Source of the DNA: Ignavibacteriota bacterium | Lineage (GTDB): Bacteria; Bacteroidota; Ignavibacteria; Kapaibacteriales; UBA2268 | Assembly (NCBI GenBank): GCA_016219595.1 | Contig: JACRLY010000038.1 | Span: 1 to 43,253, forward strand | Reading direction: 5' to 3' | DNA: 43,253 nucleotides | Shown here: positions 17,583 through 25,942 of the stretch, piece by piece | Numbering within the stretch: the stretch's first letter is position 1 | How the letters are laid out: each line of letters starts with the position of its first letter | Made by a program: the position numbers and the translations under genes | Notes under the pieces: generated by a model | Databases searched by the model: none | What the model was told of the DNA's origin: nothing | Seen by the model: only the letters and a program-made list of their open reading frames with translations

Positions 17583-19325
17583 ATGCCATTTCTTGGTGAT
17601 AAACATAACGAAAGTAAATCAAGAGAAGAAATAATACTTAAGGGAATTCCATCATCTCCGGGAATGGCTCTTGGTAAAGCTTATGTTATAAAACCCGAAG
17701 TAATTATTATACCGGTTATTCAAATACCAGCCGATAAAATATCACATGAAATCGCAAGGCTTGAAGACGGGTTGCATAATATGATGAATGAAATTCAAAC
17801 TGCACTCGATAAAGTTAAAAACGACTCTCAGAATATTAGTGCCATTCTCGAAACTAATCTTTTAATACTGAAAGATGAGTTTATAATTAGCTCAATTAAA
17901 GAAAGAATCAAAACAGGTTATTCTGCTGAAAGTGCAGTTGTTCAGGAATATGAAAATCAGATTAATTTCTTTAAAAATTCCAAAGACCTGGTTCTGAAAG
18001 AACGTTCATTCGAATTAGAACATTTGAAGGATAAACTTCTTGCTACAATCAGGAAGAAAATCACTAATCACAATATTCCAGAAAATTCTGTTATTGTAGC
18101 ACAAGCTATAACTCCTACTGATGTTGTGAATTTTAAAGAATCAAAAGTTGCAGGAATAATTACCGAAGCCGGAGGTATTGCTTCCCACAGTGCTCTCCTC
18201 GCCCGTTCATTCGGGATACCGTCAGTTATCGGAGTCAGGGATGCCCATAGCCTAATTAATATTGATTGCGATATTATAATTGACGGCTATGCAGGTTTAA
18301 TTCATATTTGTCCTTCTAATGAATGTATTAAAGAATATGAAGCCAGGAAATCTAAAGAAGATGAACACAAACGTGAACTTGGTGAACTGATTAATTTAAA
18401 TACTGAAACGCAGGATGGAATTAAGATTAAACTAACTGCAAATATCAACTCTCCTGATGAAGTCAAAGAAGCCGTTTTATTTGGATGTGATGGAATTGGA
18501 TTAGTACGTACTGAAAATCTTGTAATGAATTTAAAAAGATTCCCGGATGAAGAAGAGCAATACAATTGGTACAAAGAAATTACAGACAGGGCATACCCGA
18601 ATCCTGTTGTTTTGAGAGCCTTCGATATTGGTAGTGATAAATACCTGGAAGGTTTGCCTCATGTTGAGTTAAATCCTGCATTAGGATTAAGAGGCATAAG
18701 ATTTTTACTTCACAGGGAAGATATATTCTCAAATCAACTCAGGGCGTTTTTAAGGGCATCTGTAAACAAGAATTTAAAAATCATGCTTCCTATGATATCA
18801 AGCCTGAATGAAATTGAACACTCAAAAATACTTCTTGAAAAATGTAAAAGTGAATTAAAAGAAAAAGATATTCCTTTTGATTATAAAATACCTGTTGGTA
18901 TAATGATTGAAACGCCATCTGCTGCCCTGCTTGCAGGAAAGTTTGCCGGTGAAGTTGATTTTTTCAGCATTGGAACTAATGACCTAACTCAATATACACT
19001 TGCAGTCGACCGTGATAATGAATTTGTCACTGAATTATATGATACTTTTCATCCTTCGGTTCTCAAACTAATTAAAAACATTGTTGATTCTGCAAAATCC
19101 AAAAAAATACCTGTCAGTATTTGCGGTGAACTGGCAGGGCATGCTGCGGCAACTAATTTCCTTGTCGGGATCGGTATAGATGAACTTAGTGTTCCACCCG
19201 TCATACTCCTTGAGTTGAAAAAAAGAATCCGCAGTTTAAATTTTAAAAAAGCAAAGAAAACTGCAAAGGATATAATTAATTGTGATTCATCATCCGATTT
19301 AATGAAATTACTAGAGTTAATTTGA
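17583..19325 (+). CDS. ptsI: Phosphoenolpyruvate-protein phosphotransferase (Enzyme I)
   Basis: Enzyme I takes phosphate from PEP and passes it to HPr. The 580-residue protein has all domains: the start of the PEP-utilising N-terminal domain (LKGIPSSPGMALGKAY), the helical HPr-binding insert (about 55-150), the swivelling phosphohistidine domain with H202 in GGIASHSALLARSFGIPSV, and the C-terminal PEP-binding barrel with DGIGLVRTENLVM, LPMISSLNEI, DFFSIGTNDLTQYTLA and the cysteine loop SICGELAG. The gene is intact although its usual partner just upstream is truncated. No sugar-specific EII genes are in the window, so the system may be regulatory. Confidence 0.95.
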   Translation: MPFLGDKHNESKSREEIILKGIPSSPGMALGKAYVIKPEVIIIPVIQIPADKISHEIARLEDGLHNMMNEIQTALDKVKNDSQNISAILETNLLILKDEFIISSIKERIKTGYSAESAVVQEYENQINFFKNSKDLVLKERSFELEHLKDKLLATIRKKITNHNIPENSVIVAQAITPTDVVNFKESKVAGIITEAGGIASHSALLARSFGIPSVIGVRDAHSLINIDCDIIIDGYAGLIHICPSNECIKEYEARKSKEDEHKRELGELINLNTETQDGIKIKLTANINSPDEVKEAVLFGCDGIGLVRTENLVMNLKRFPDEEEQYNWYKEITDRAYPNPVVLRAFDIGSDKYLEGLPHVELNPALGLRGIRFLLHREDIFSNQLRAFLRASVNKNLKIMLPMISSLNEIEHSKILLEKCKSELKEKDIPFDYKIPVGIMIETPSAALLAGKFAGEVDFFSIGTNDLTQYTLAVDRDNEFVTELYDTFHPSVLKLIKNIVDSAKSKKIPVSICGELAGHAAATNFLVGIGIDELSVPPVILLELKKRIRSLNFKKAKKTAKDIINCDSSSDLMKLLELI

Positions 19326-19365
19326 TTTGTTAAATCAATAATATTAATGCCGATACATTTATTTA

Positions 19366-21282
19366 ATGATAGATAAATCTTCAAATAATATAAAAATTTT
19401 ACCTGATTTCATAGCTAACCAAATCGCTGCAGGTGAAGTTGTTCAAAGACCTGAATCAGTCGTAAAGGAATTAGTTGAAAATTCCCTGGATGCAGGTGCC
19501 GATTCAATTGCTGTCATTGTCAAAGGTGCAGGAAAACAGCTTATTCATGTTTATGACAACGGCAACGGAATGACAAAAAATGATTTATCATTGTCCTGCA
19601 AAAGGCATGCTACAAGTAAAATATTTTCGCAGGAAGACCTGGAAAATATCAATACTTTCGGATTCAGGGGAGAAGCCCTTGCATCTATCAGTTCAATTGC
19701 GAATGTAGAAATCCGTACAAGAACGAAAAATGAGCAGACAGGATGGAAACTTATCGCCGAACCCATGAATGAAGATTTAATAGAACCTTGTAATACAGAT
19801 ACAGGTACACAGGTTTTTGTTAAAAACCTTTTTTATAATGTTCCTGCAAGAAGAAAATTTCTGAAAACAGACTTAACCGAATTCAGGTATATTTCCGATA
19901 CAATGCTAAAATTCGCTTTACTCAATAATCAGGTAAGATTTACATTCTATGATGACGATGTACTGATTTTTGATGTTCATCCTGAAACAAGAGAAAAAAG
20001 AATTTCCGATATTCTTGGTGAAAAAACTGCCGGGTCATTGATGCCTGTTTCAATTGAAAGTGAGGGGATTATTATTTCAGGTTTTGCAGGACAGCCACAC
20101 CTGGCTAAGCAATCACGAACAGGTCAGTATCTTTACCTTAACGGCAGAAGCATTCAAAGCAAATCACTTAGCTATGCTGTATTCTCAGCTTATGAACATC
20201 TACTTGAGAAAAATTCAAATCCTTTTTTTATCATTAATCTGCAAGTCGACCCGAAAACAGTAGATGTTAATGTTCACCCTCAGAAACATGAAGTTAAATT
20301 TGATGACGAAAGATATATATTCAAACTAATAAATACAGCCATTACAGAGTCGTTAAGACAACACAATCTTGTTCCTGAAATCAGGATGAAGGAAATGGAA
20401 TCTTATTTACCCATTGATTCATTGAAATCAGGCAACGGTGAATTTATTATGGTCAATAAGGTTACAGGAGAGGTGATAGATAATACTCCACATATTAGTT
20501 CACTAGGTATTAATCAGGATTTTAGAAAACCCGGATTTCAACATGGAGAATATAAACATTTCGAAAAAAGAAATTATCACTCAAATACAAATATGCAAAC
20601 CGGGATTTCAGATTATGATAAACTATTCACCGAATCAAGTAAAACAACATTCAGTTTTGACAGCATTACACCTGTTAATGAAAAAACTGAATTATCATCC
20701 AATCTTGATAATCCCGACTCAATGTTCTGGCAACTCCATAACAAGTATATATTCACTCAAACCGTTCATGGATTAATGATGGTCGATCAGCATGCAGCTC
20801 ATGAAAGAGTTTTATATGAACGTGCAGTTAAAGCAATGAATAAGGAGTATTCTTACTCGCAAAATCTTTTGTTCCCGATTAATTCAAAAGTCACGGCGTC
20901 GGAATTATCCACGATTAAGGAATTGATAACTGAATTAATTAACCTTGGATATACTTTAAATCTTAAAGATCCCGATACAATAGAACTGCATGGAGTCCCT
21001 TTAGATGTTAGAAACGGTCTCGAGTTATCATCACTTAAAGAAATCATAGATAATTTTACTGAGACTAAAAAAATTGAAAGTACTAATAAAAGAGACAGTC
21101 TTGCTGCAAGTTATAGCTGTAAAGCCGCTATAAAGGCTGGTGATATATTGACAAAAGATGAGATGAAAAAGCTTTTAAAGGATTTGTTCAAATGTGACAA
21201 TCCTTTTTCATGTCCTCACGGAAGACCCGTCATAATTGAAGTTAAACTTGATGAATTTGATAAACGATTCGGCAGAATTTGA
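19366..21282 (+). CDS. mutL: DNA mismatch repair protein MutL (endonuclease type)
   Basis: MutL couples MutS mismatch recognition to strand incision. The 638-residue protein has the GHKL ATPase motifs IAAGEVVQRPESVVKELVEN, VYDNGNGM and FGFRGEALASISSIA, and GTQVFVKNLFYNVPARRKF. A variable linker spans about 340-450. The C-terminal endonuclease site is present: DQHAAHERVLYE, the DQHA(x)2E(x)4E metal motif, with SCKAAIKAG and SCPHGRPV later. Such MutL proteins nick DNA themselves and do not need MutH. It starts 40 bases after ptsI without a clear ribosome binding site. Confidence 0.97.
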   Translation: MIDKSSNNIKILPDFIANQIAAGEVVQRPESVVKELVENSLDAGADSIAVIVKGAGKQLIHVYDNGNGMTKNDLSLSCKRHATSKIFSQEDLENINTFGFRGEALASISSIANVEIRTRTKNEQTGWKLIAEPMNEDLIEPCNTDTGTQVFVKNLFYNVPARRKFLKTDLTEFRYISDTMLKFALLNNQVRFTFYDDDVLIFDVHPETREKRISDILGEKTAGSLMPVSIESEGIIISGFAGQPHLAKQSRTGQYLYLNGRSIQSKSLSYAVFSAYEHLLEKNSNPFFIINLQVDPKTVDVNVHPQKHEVKFDDERYIFKLINTAITESLRQHNLVPEIRMKEMESYLPIDSLKSGNGEFIMVNKVTGEVIDNTPHISSLGINQDFRKPGFQHGEYKHFEKRNYHSNTNMQTGISDYDKLFTESSKTTFSFDSITPVNEKTELSSNLDNPDSMFWQLHNKYIFTQTVHGLMMVDQHAAHERVLYERAVKAMNKEYSYSQNLLFPINSKVTASELSTIKELITELINLGYTLNLKDPDTIELHGVPLDVRNGLELSSLKEIIDNFTETKKIESTNKRDSLAASYSCKAAIKAGDILTKDEMKKLLKDLFKCDNPFSCPHGRPVIIEVKLDEFDKRFGRI

Positions 21283-21397
21283 CCGGATAGTTTTATTAAT
21301 AATTAAAAAATATTATTTGATTATATCTACCCAAAATATTAACTTACATTCCGGTTACAATATTGCATAAACAATTTTTATTTATAATAGGTGAAAA

Positions 21398-21964
21398 ATG
21401 AAAAATCTTTTCAACATGATTCTTGTACTTATCATTGGATTAATTTTTATCAATGGATGTCTAACTGTCGAAAAAAAAGAATACAAAGTTAAAATAACCG
21501 GTCCGAATTCCGGCAAAGGAACAATTAAATATATTAACATTGTTTCACAGAAAGATGATGGAAAAGACGTTTCTATGAAAGACTTTGCCGAACTTATTAC
21601 AGATTATATCGAAGGCGATAAAATTCAGAATGATTTCCCGGGTATTAAAAATGTAAATAAAAGAATATTTGAGGAGAAAGGTGTTCTTTGTGCTGAATTC
21701 ACTTTCGATTTCGACAGTTTGCATCGAATAAAACTTTTCAAATATGACAAGGACAGCCCTTATATGTTGCTGGTGAAGGAAAGTTTCAACAATGAGGAAT
21801 ATGTTGAATCAAATGGAGAATATAATATAAATAATATGCCAATTGTTTTCTGGAATAAAAATACAAAAGATTTTTCCTGGAAAACCAAGGTAGCAACTGA
21901 TTCTACAAATATTATCAGTCTGTTAGACCAGTATAAATCGTGGGAAAAAAGTAAAAAGAAATAA
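21398..21964 (+). CDS. Putative lipoprotein of unknown function
   Basis: A 188-residue protein with a lipoprotein signal peptide: a positively charged start, a hydrophobic stretch, and a lipobox INGC with C21 as the expected lipidated residue. The mature part is rich in charged residues and strands (EYKVKITGPNSGKGTIKYIN). I see no catalytic motif and do not recognise a family. A short A/G-rich stretch (AGGTG) five bases before the ATG is consistent with the start. It is preceded by 115 A+T-rich bases and followed by simple repeats, so it may be a single-gene unit. Confidence 0.7.
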   Translation: MKNLFNMILVLIIGLIFINGCLTVEKKEYKVKITGPNSGKGTIKYINIVSQKDDGKDVSMKDFAELITDYIEGDKIQNDFPGIKNVNKRIFEEKGVLCAEFTFDFDSLHRIKLFKYDKDSPYMLLVKESFNNEEYVESNGEYNINNMPIVFWNKNTKDFSWKTKVATDSTNIISLLDQYKSWEKSKKK

Positions 21965-21978
21965 ATTAAAGTCAATAG

Positions 21979-22026
21979 TTTAGTTGTCAGTCGTTAAAAA
22001 CATTAACTGGTAACTAACGACTAACA
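21979..22026. repeat. Simple inverted repeat of GACTAAC-type text before birA
   Basis: The segments TTAGTTGTCAGTCGTTA and TAACTAACGACTAACA are near reverse complements of each other. The same vocabulary (GACTAACAACT) returns after birA at 23085-23147. Confidence 0.45.
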
Positions 22027-22069
22027 CTTTTAACTGTAATTGTGAATTTAGAATTGATAATTAATAGAA

Positions 22070-23008
22070 ATGATTGTTATCACCGATAATACCAGGTTTG
22101 CAGAACAATTCATAGAGGAAAATGTTTCCTGGAAACGTGTGGAATTGAACGATTTTAATGACAATATCAGGATTTTGGTTTCAAGGATGTTTCAGAATAA
22201 AATTTACTATATTGCTGAAATCTTGAGACAATCAACATGGAGATATCTCATTGCAGTTGAATATATCCCGGAATCGCAATACGATATTTTAATCAATACT
22301 GTTCATGATTATAACGACCTTCCAGGTAGGATACTTTGCCTTGCAGGTTCTGGAGATAAATTTCATGGGTTTAAAAACCGTGAATGGATTAGTAAACTTG
22401 GTAATATACATTTATCTATCTACCTGTCACCTCATCTTGAAATCAGCCATTTCGGAGTCGGATTTCTGATACTCTCTGCAGTTTCAGTCCTGCAAACGAT
22501 TGATTCAATAAAGGAGTTGAAAGACAAATCTTATCTGAAGTGGGTAAATGATATTTTGATTGAAAGTTCAAAAGTCTGTGGAGTTCTTGCTCATACTCAA
22601 ATACAAAGTAATATTGTTACTGATGCCGTTCTTGGGATTGGTTTGAATGTAGAGGCAATTCCCCAGGTAGAGCCTACTCCTTTTGTTCCTAAAGTTTCTT
22701 CACTTTATAATTTTACAGAATTTAAGACCAAAGTAAATTTGAAAAAAGTTTTTAACTTATTAATTTCAAAAATAGAAAATAATTACGGTTTGTTACTTGG
22801 AGATAAGTATTCCGAGTTACTTAAATTATACAAGAACAGGTCATTTGTAGTTGGAAAAAATGTCAGAATCTGGTCTGATGCATACGCCGCTTCACAGGAA
22901 TTAATTGCTGAGGGAAAAGTTCTCAATATCGGTGATGACCTTGAACTTATTATCGAAGGACACAAAACACCGGTCATTACAGGAAGACTCGAATTAATTG
23001 ATAATTGA
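22070..23008 (+). CDS. birA: Biotin-[acetyl-CoA carboxylase] ligase, divergent
   Basis: The protein attaches biotin to the carrier protein of acetyl-CoA carboxylase. Its 312 residues carry the BPL/LplA/LipB fold marks: GSGDKFHGFKNREWISKLGN in place of the canonical RGRGR loop, IHLSIYLSP, the catalytic-lysine segment LKWVNDILIESSKVCGVLAH (PND has become VND), VLGIGLNVE, and a C-terminal SH3-like domain (KVLNIGDDLELIIEG). No DNA-binding winged helix is seen at the N-terminus, which instead has about 80 residues of unrecognised sequence. The glycine-arginine biotin loop is atypical, so ligase activity is likely but not assured. Confidence 0.75.
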   Translation: MIVITDNTRFAEQFIEENVSWKRVELNDFNDNIRILVSRMFQNKIYYIAEILRQSTWRYLIAVEYIPESQYDILINTVHDYNDLPGRILCLAGSGDKFHGFKNREWISKLGNIHLSIYLSPHLEISHFGVGFLILSAVSVLQTIDSIKELKDKSYLKWVNDILIESSKVCGVLAHTQIQSNIVTDAVLGIGLNVEAIPQVEPTPFVPKVSSLYNFTEFKTKVNLKKVFNLLISKIENNYGLLLGDKYSELLKLYKNRSFVVGKNVRIWSDAYAASQELIAEGKVLNIGDDLELIIEGHKTPVITGRLELIDN

Positions 23009-23017
23009 TACTTTTAA

Positions 23018-23078
23018 AAAGTTCATAAAGTTCATAAAGTTTATAAAGTTTATAAAGTTTATAAAGTATAAAGTTTAT
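23018..23078. repeat. Tandem 9-bp repeat AAAGTTTAT
   Basis: About six head-to-tail copies of AAAGTT(C/T)AT lie ten bases after the birA stop, with one copy shortened by two bases. Confidence 0.8.
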
Positions 23079-23084
23079 ATTTCT

Positions 23085-23147
23085 GACGACTAAAGACTAA
23101 CAACTGTCGACTATCGACTAACAACTATCGACTATCGACTATCGACT
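23085..23147. repeat. Tandem simple repeat of CTATCGA/GACTAACAACT units
   Basis: Short units GACTAACAACT and CTATCGA recur several times up to the point where the YjbQ relic breaks off. Related text lies at 21979-22026 on the other side of birA. Confidence 0.75.
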
Positions 23148-23149
23148 TT

Positions 23150-23327
23150 TTTAACAGTTCCAGGTTCAAATTCAGTTATTGTAATACTACATGTCGAACA
23201 AGGACAGAATACAGAACATTACAATTGTTTATTTCACTTTTTCCGACAATTCAAGAATTGAATCCGATAAGTTCATTATATCATTGTGTCCCTTTGTTTT
23301 AACGATTAAATTGCTTCTAAAAACCAC
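23150..23327 (-). pseudogene. Relic of a YjbQ/UPF0047-family gene
   Basis: On the minus strand, from a GTG at 23325-23327, the frame reads VVFRSNLIVKTKGHNDIMNL, then SDSILELSEKVK and a stop (TAA at 23229-23231). A second frame just after gives CSTCSITITEFEPGTVKK. Together they match the first half of YjbQ-family proteins (KTKGxNDIxxIT, then a VFVPGSTxxITTxEYEPG-like block). The family is linked to a side activity in thiamine phosphate synthesis. The gene is frameshifted, and its second half ends at the simple repeats at 23147, so it is dead. It would fill most of the otherwise gene-free stretch 23009-23419. Confidence 0.6.
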
Positions 23328-23419
23328 ATTCCACCAAAAGAAAATATTATTGAATCAAAAATAATATTATTAATTTAATTGTTTTTTTAATTAATAATGA
23401 ACAAAAAGTATCGGTTTTT

Positions 23420-25480
23420 ATGAATAAATTTGAACTTGTATCGAGTTATAAACCATCAGGTGACCAGCCGAAAGCCATAAATGAGCTTATCGAGGGCATT
23501 GAACGTGGTGATAAGAACCAGGTTCTCCTCGGCGTTACCGGCTCCGGAAAAACGTTTACAATTTCAAATGTAATTCAGCAAATTCAAAGACCGACACTCG
23601 TAATATCTCCGAACAAAACTCTGGCTGCACAGCTATACAGCGAATTCAAGGCATTTTTCCCTAATAATGCTGTCGAATATTTTATTTCATATTACGATTA
23701 CTATCAGCCTGAAGCTTATATACCGACCACCGACACATACATCGAAAAAGATTTTTCAATCAATGATGAAATTGACCGGTTGCGGCTGAAAGCTACCAGT
23801 TCCCTCGTCGAAGGCAGAAGGGATATCATAGTTGTCGCATCTGTAAGTTGCATTTATAGCATTGGTACAAAAGCTGATTTCCTTTCTTACCTTTTCCCAA
23901 TATCTGTCGGGCAGACTATCAATCGACAGGATTTGCTTTACAAATTAACAGATATGCATTACAGCAGGAATGATTATGATTTCTCCCGAGGTACATTTCG
24001 TGTTCGTGGCGATGTAGTCGACATTATACCTGCCTACGAAGACCAGACTGCTGTTCGCATCGAGTTATTCGGGGATATGATAGAAAAAATTACATACATT
24101 GATGCACTGACAGGAAAAGCAAAATCGAATGCTGATACCGTTATGCTCTTCCCGGCAAAGCTGTTCGTCACTCCCGAAAATAAATTGCTCGATGCAATGA
24201 CAGCAATTCGTGAAGAATTATACGAACGATTGAAAGTATTGCGTTCTCAGGAAAAGCTTCTCGAAGCACAGCGTTTAGAACAGCGAACTCTTTTCGACCT
24301 CGAAATGATGAAGGAAGTCGGCTACTGTTCAGGTATAGAGAATTATTCGATGCATCTAACCGGCAGGCAATTTGGTGACCGTCCCGAATGTCTCTTCGAT
24401 TATTTTCCTGAAGATTATTTACTAATGATTGATGAAAGCCACGTTACTGTACCACAGTTAAGAGCTATGTACAACGGCGACAGGAACCGAAAGCTCACCC
24501 TTGTTGAACACGGTTTCCGTCTTCCCTCTGCTGTTGAGAACCGCCCCTTGAAATTCGAAGAATTCGAATCGCTGGTTAATGATGTTATCTTCGTGAGTGC
24601 AACTCCCGGTCCTTACGAGCTCGAAAAAACAACGGGAGTAGTCGTGGAACAAGTGATTCGCCCAACAGGTTTGCTCGACCCTGAAATCAGCATCAGACCG
24701 GTGAAAAATCAGATTGACGATTTGCTCAATGAAATTCACATGAGGACTGCGAGAGGTGAAAGAATTCTGGTTACTACACTGACAAAAAGAATGTCCGAAG
24801 ACCTCAGCGAATATTTGCAGAACCTGCAAATTAAGGTTGCTTATATTCATTCGGATGTCGAAACTCTCGAACGGGTAGAAATCATTCGAAATCTCAGGAC
24901 AGGCGAAAATGATGTTCTTGTCGGTGTCAATCTGCTTCGCGAGGGATTGGATTTACCCGAAGTTTCTCTCGTTGCAATACTCGATGCTGACAAGGAAGGA
25001 TTTCTCCGAAGTGAACGTTCTCTAATGCAGACCGCAGGACGAACAGCAAGAAATGTGAATGGTCTCGTCATTCTTTATGCAGACAAAGTAACACGTTCCA
25101 TGCAGGCATTGCTCGAGGAAACAAACCGCCGCCGTGAGATGCAGATTCAATACAATACCGAACATAATATCAATCCGCAGACTGTTTACAAATCGCTTGA
25201 CGAAATCCTGAGTGCCACTTCTGTTGCGGATATTCAGGTGCAAAGAGAGAAACGAATCGAGTACTTCGAAGAAAAGAAAATCCGTAAAGCAGCAGAACCA
25301 CTTGTTAAGTATCTCACAAACGAACAGCGTGAAGATTTGACCGAGCAGTTATTCAACGAAATGAAAGAAGCCGCACGACAGCTTGATTTCGAACGTGCCG
25401 CCGAACTCCGCGACGAAATCCAGCGTCTCAAAGCTGCAGCCGAAATTGCCCAAAAGAAAAGAATCATGAAGACAAAGTAA
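23420..25480 (+). CDS. uvrB: UvrABC system protein B
   Basis: UvrB is the damage-verifying helicase of nucleotide excision repair. The 686-residue protein has Walker A ([15 protein letters not shown]), the beta-hairpin [12 protein letters not shown], the DEAD-like box [13 protein letters not shown], helicase motifs [18 protein letters not shown] and QTAGRTARN, and the C-terminal UVR domain ([20 protein letters not shown]) that touches UvrC. Its G+C content is visibly higher than that of most neighbours, in strong contrast to the accessory genes just after it. uvrA lies about 4 kb away, convergent, with the accessory island between them. Confidence 0.98.
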   Translation: MNKFELVSSYKPSGDQPKAINELIEGIERGDKNQVLLGVTGSGKTFTISNVIQQIQRPTLVISPNKTLAAQLYSEFKAFFPNNAVEYFISYYDYYQPEAYIPTTDTYIEKDFSINDEIDRLRLKATSSLVEGRRDIIVVASVSCIYSIGTKADFLSYLFPISVGQTINRQDLLYKLTDMHYSRNDYDFSRGTFRVRGDVVDIIPAYEDQTAVRIELFGDMIEKITYIDALTGKAKSNADTVMLFPAKLFVTPENKLLDAMTAIREELYERLKVLRSQEKLLEAQRLEQRTLFDLEMMKEVGYCSGIENYSMHLTGRQFGDRPECLFDYFPEDYLLMIDESHVTVPQLRAMYNGDRNRKLTLVEHGFRLPSAVENRPLKFEEFESLVNDVIFVSATPGPYELEKTTGVVVEQVIRPTGLLDPEISIRPVKNQIDDLLNEIHMRTARGERILVTTLTKRMSEDLSEYLQNLQIKVAYIHSDVETLERVEIIRNLRTGENDVLVGVNLLREGLDLPEVSLVAILDADKEGFLRSERSLMQTAGRTARNVNGLVILYADKVTRSMQALLEETNRRREMQIQYNTEHNINPQTVYKSLDEILSATSVADIQVQREKRIEYFEEKKIRKAAEPLVKYLTNEQREDLTEQLFNEMKEAARQLDFERAAELRDEIQRLKAAAEIAQKKRIMKTK

Positions 25481-25547
25481 CTTTGAATTTTAAATTTTAA
25501 ATTTTGAATTGCGGATATATAAATTGTAAAAAGAATTAACAACTTTT

Positions 25548-25582
25548 ATCTCGTAGAGATTAAATATTAGTAGAATAAGAAT
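25548..25582. repeat. Palindrome-headed repeat, variant ATCTCGTAGAGAT
   Basis: It starts with the palindrome ATCTCGTAGAGAT and continues TAAATATTAGTAG. A second variant starts 51 bases downstream with ATCCCGTAGGGAT and TAAATGTCTGTAG. The paired changes keep the palindrome in both. Confidence 0.55.
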
Positions 25583-25598
25583 CCCCGCCACCACAATT

Positions 25599-25635
25599 AT
25601 CCCGTAGGGATTAAATGTCTGTAGTAAGTTGTCTG
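25599..25635. repeat. Palindrome-headed repeat, variant ATCCCGTAGGGAT
   Basis: This is the second copy of the pair; both arms differ from the first copy in a compensatory way (TCTC/GAGA versus TCCC/GGGA). Its end runs into the GTCTGAA repeat at 25629. Confidence 0.55.
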
Positions 25636-25675
25636 AAAGGATTAAGAAGATTAAGGGATTGCAGGATTTTTTTTT
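25629..25675 (+). repeat. Dispersed GTCTGAA/GGATT repeat, copy A (left of the island)
   Basis: It begins TTGTCTGAAAGGATTAAGAA and continues with further GATTAA and GGATT units into a T-run. Three copies in the opposite orientation lie right of the ApeA-like/putAbiC-like genes (28250-28297, 28321-28373, 28824-28870). Confidence 0.65.
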
Positions 25676-25750
25676 ATACAAAGCCCACAAAGTTTTTCAT
25701 TCGTAATTCTTAATTGATTTTGAGGAAGAGTTGTGAAGTGTAGAAAATAC

Positions 25751-25781
25751 TTGACTTTAATATTATTTCTTCATAAGTTTA
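25751..25781 (+). promoter_or_regulatory. Likely promoter of the ApeA-like/putAbiC-like pair
   Basis: TTG at 25751-25753 and TAAGTTTA at 25774-25781 are separated by 20 bases. This matches the Bacteroidota TTTG-N19-21-TAnnTTTG promoter at all but the last -7 base. The leader to the first start would be about 155 bases. Confidence 0.45.
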
Positions 25782-25942
25782 ATTTATATAGTTATAAATT
25801 TTCTTTAATAAATCTATGAATACACATTTAATCCATATCTACATTATTCATTTCACAGAAATCTATACCTGCAAACAATTAATAAATTTACACAATAAGA
25901 AAATGTAGGAGTATTAGTTTTGAAATTAATTATAAATAAAAT

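Larger units (their letters stand above)
25481..25942. other. Gene-free stretch between uvrB and the ApeA-like gene
   Basis: It holds, in order, an A+T-rich repeat right after uvrB (25484-25509), two related palindrome-headed repeats (25548-25582 and 25599-25635), a GTCTGAA/GGATTAA dispersed repeat (25629-25675), and a likely promoter (25751-25781) with a long leader. I see no coding remnant in it. Confidence 0.6.

Noticed and set aside
23018-23147. Tandem repeats as a possible CRISPR array
   Set aside because: Units are only 7-11 bases, with no unique spacers of constant length and no cas genes nearby.
24458-24850. 130-codon minus-strand frame inside uvrB
   Set aside because: It is antisense to the conserved helicase core, and no gene is expected there.
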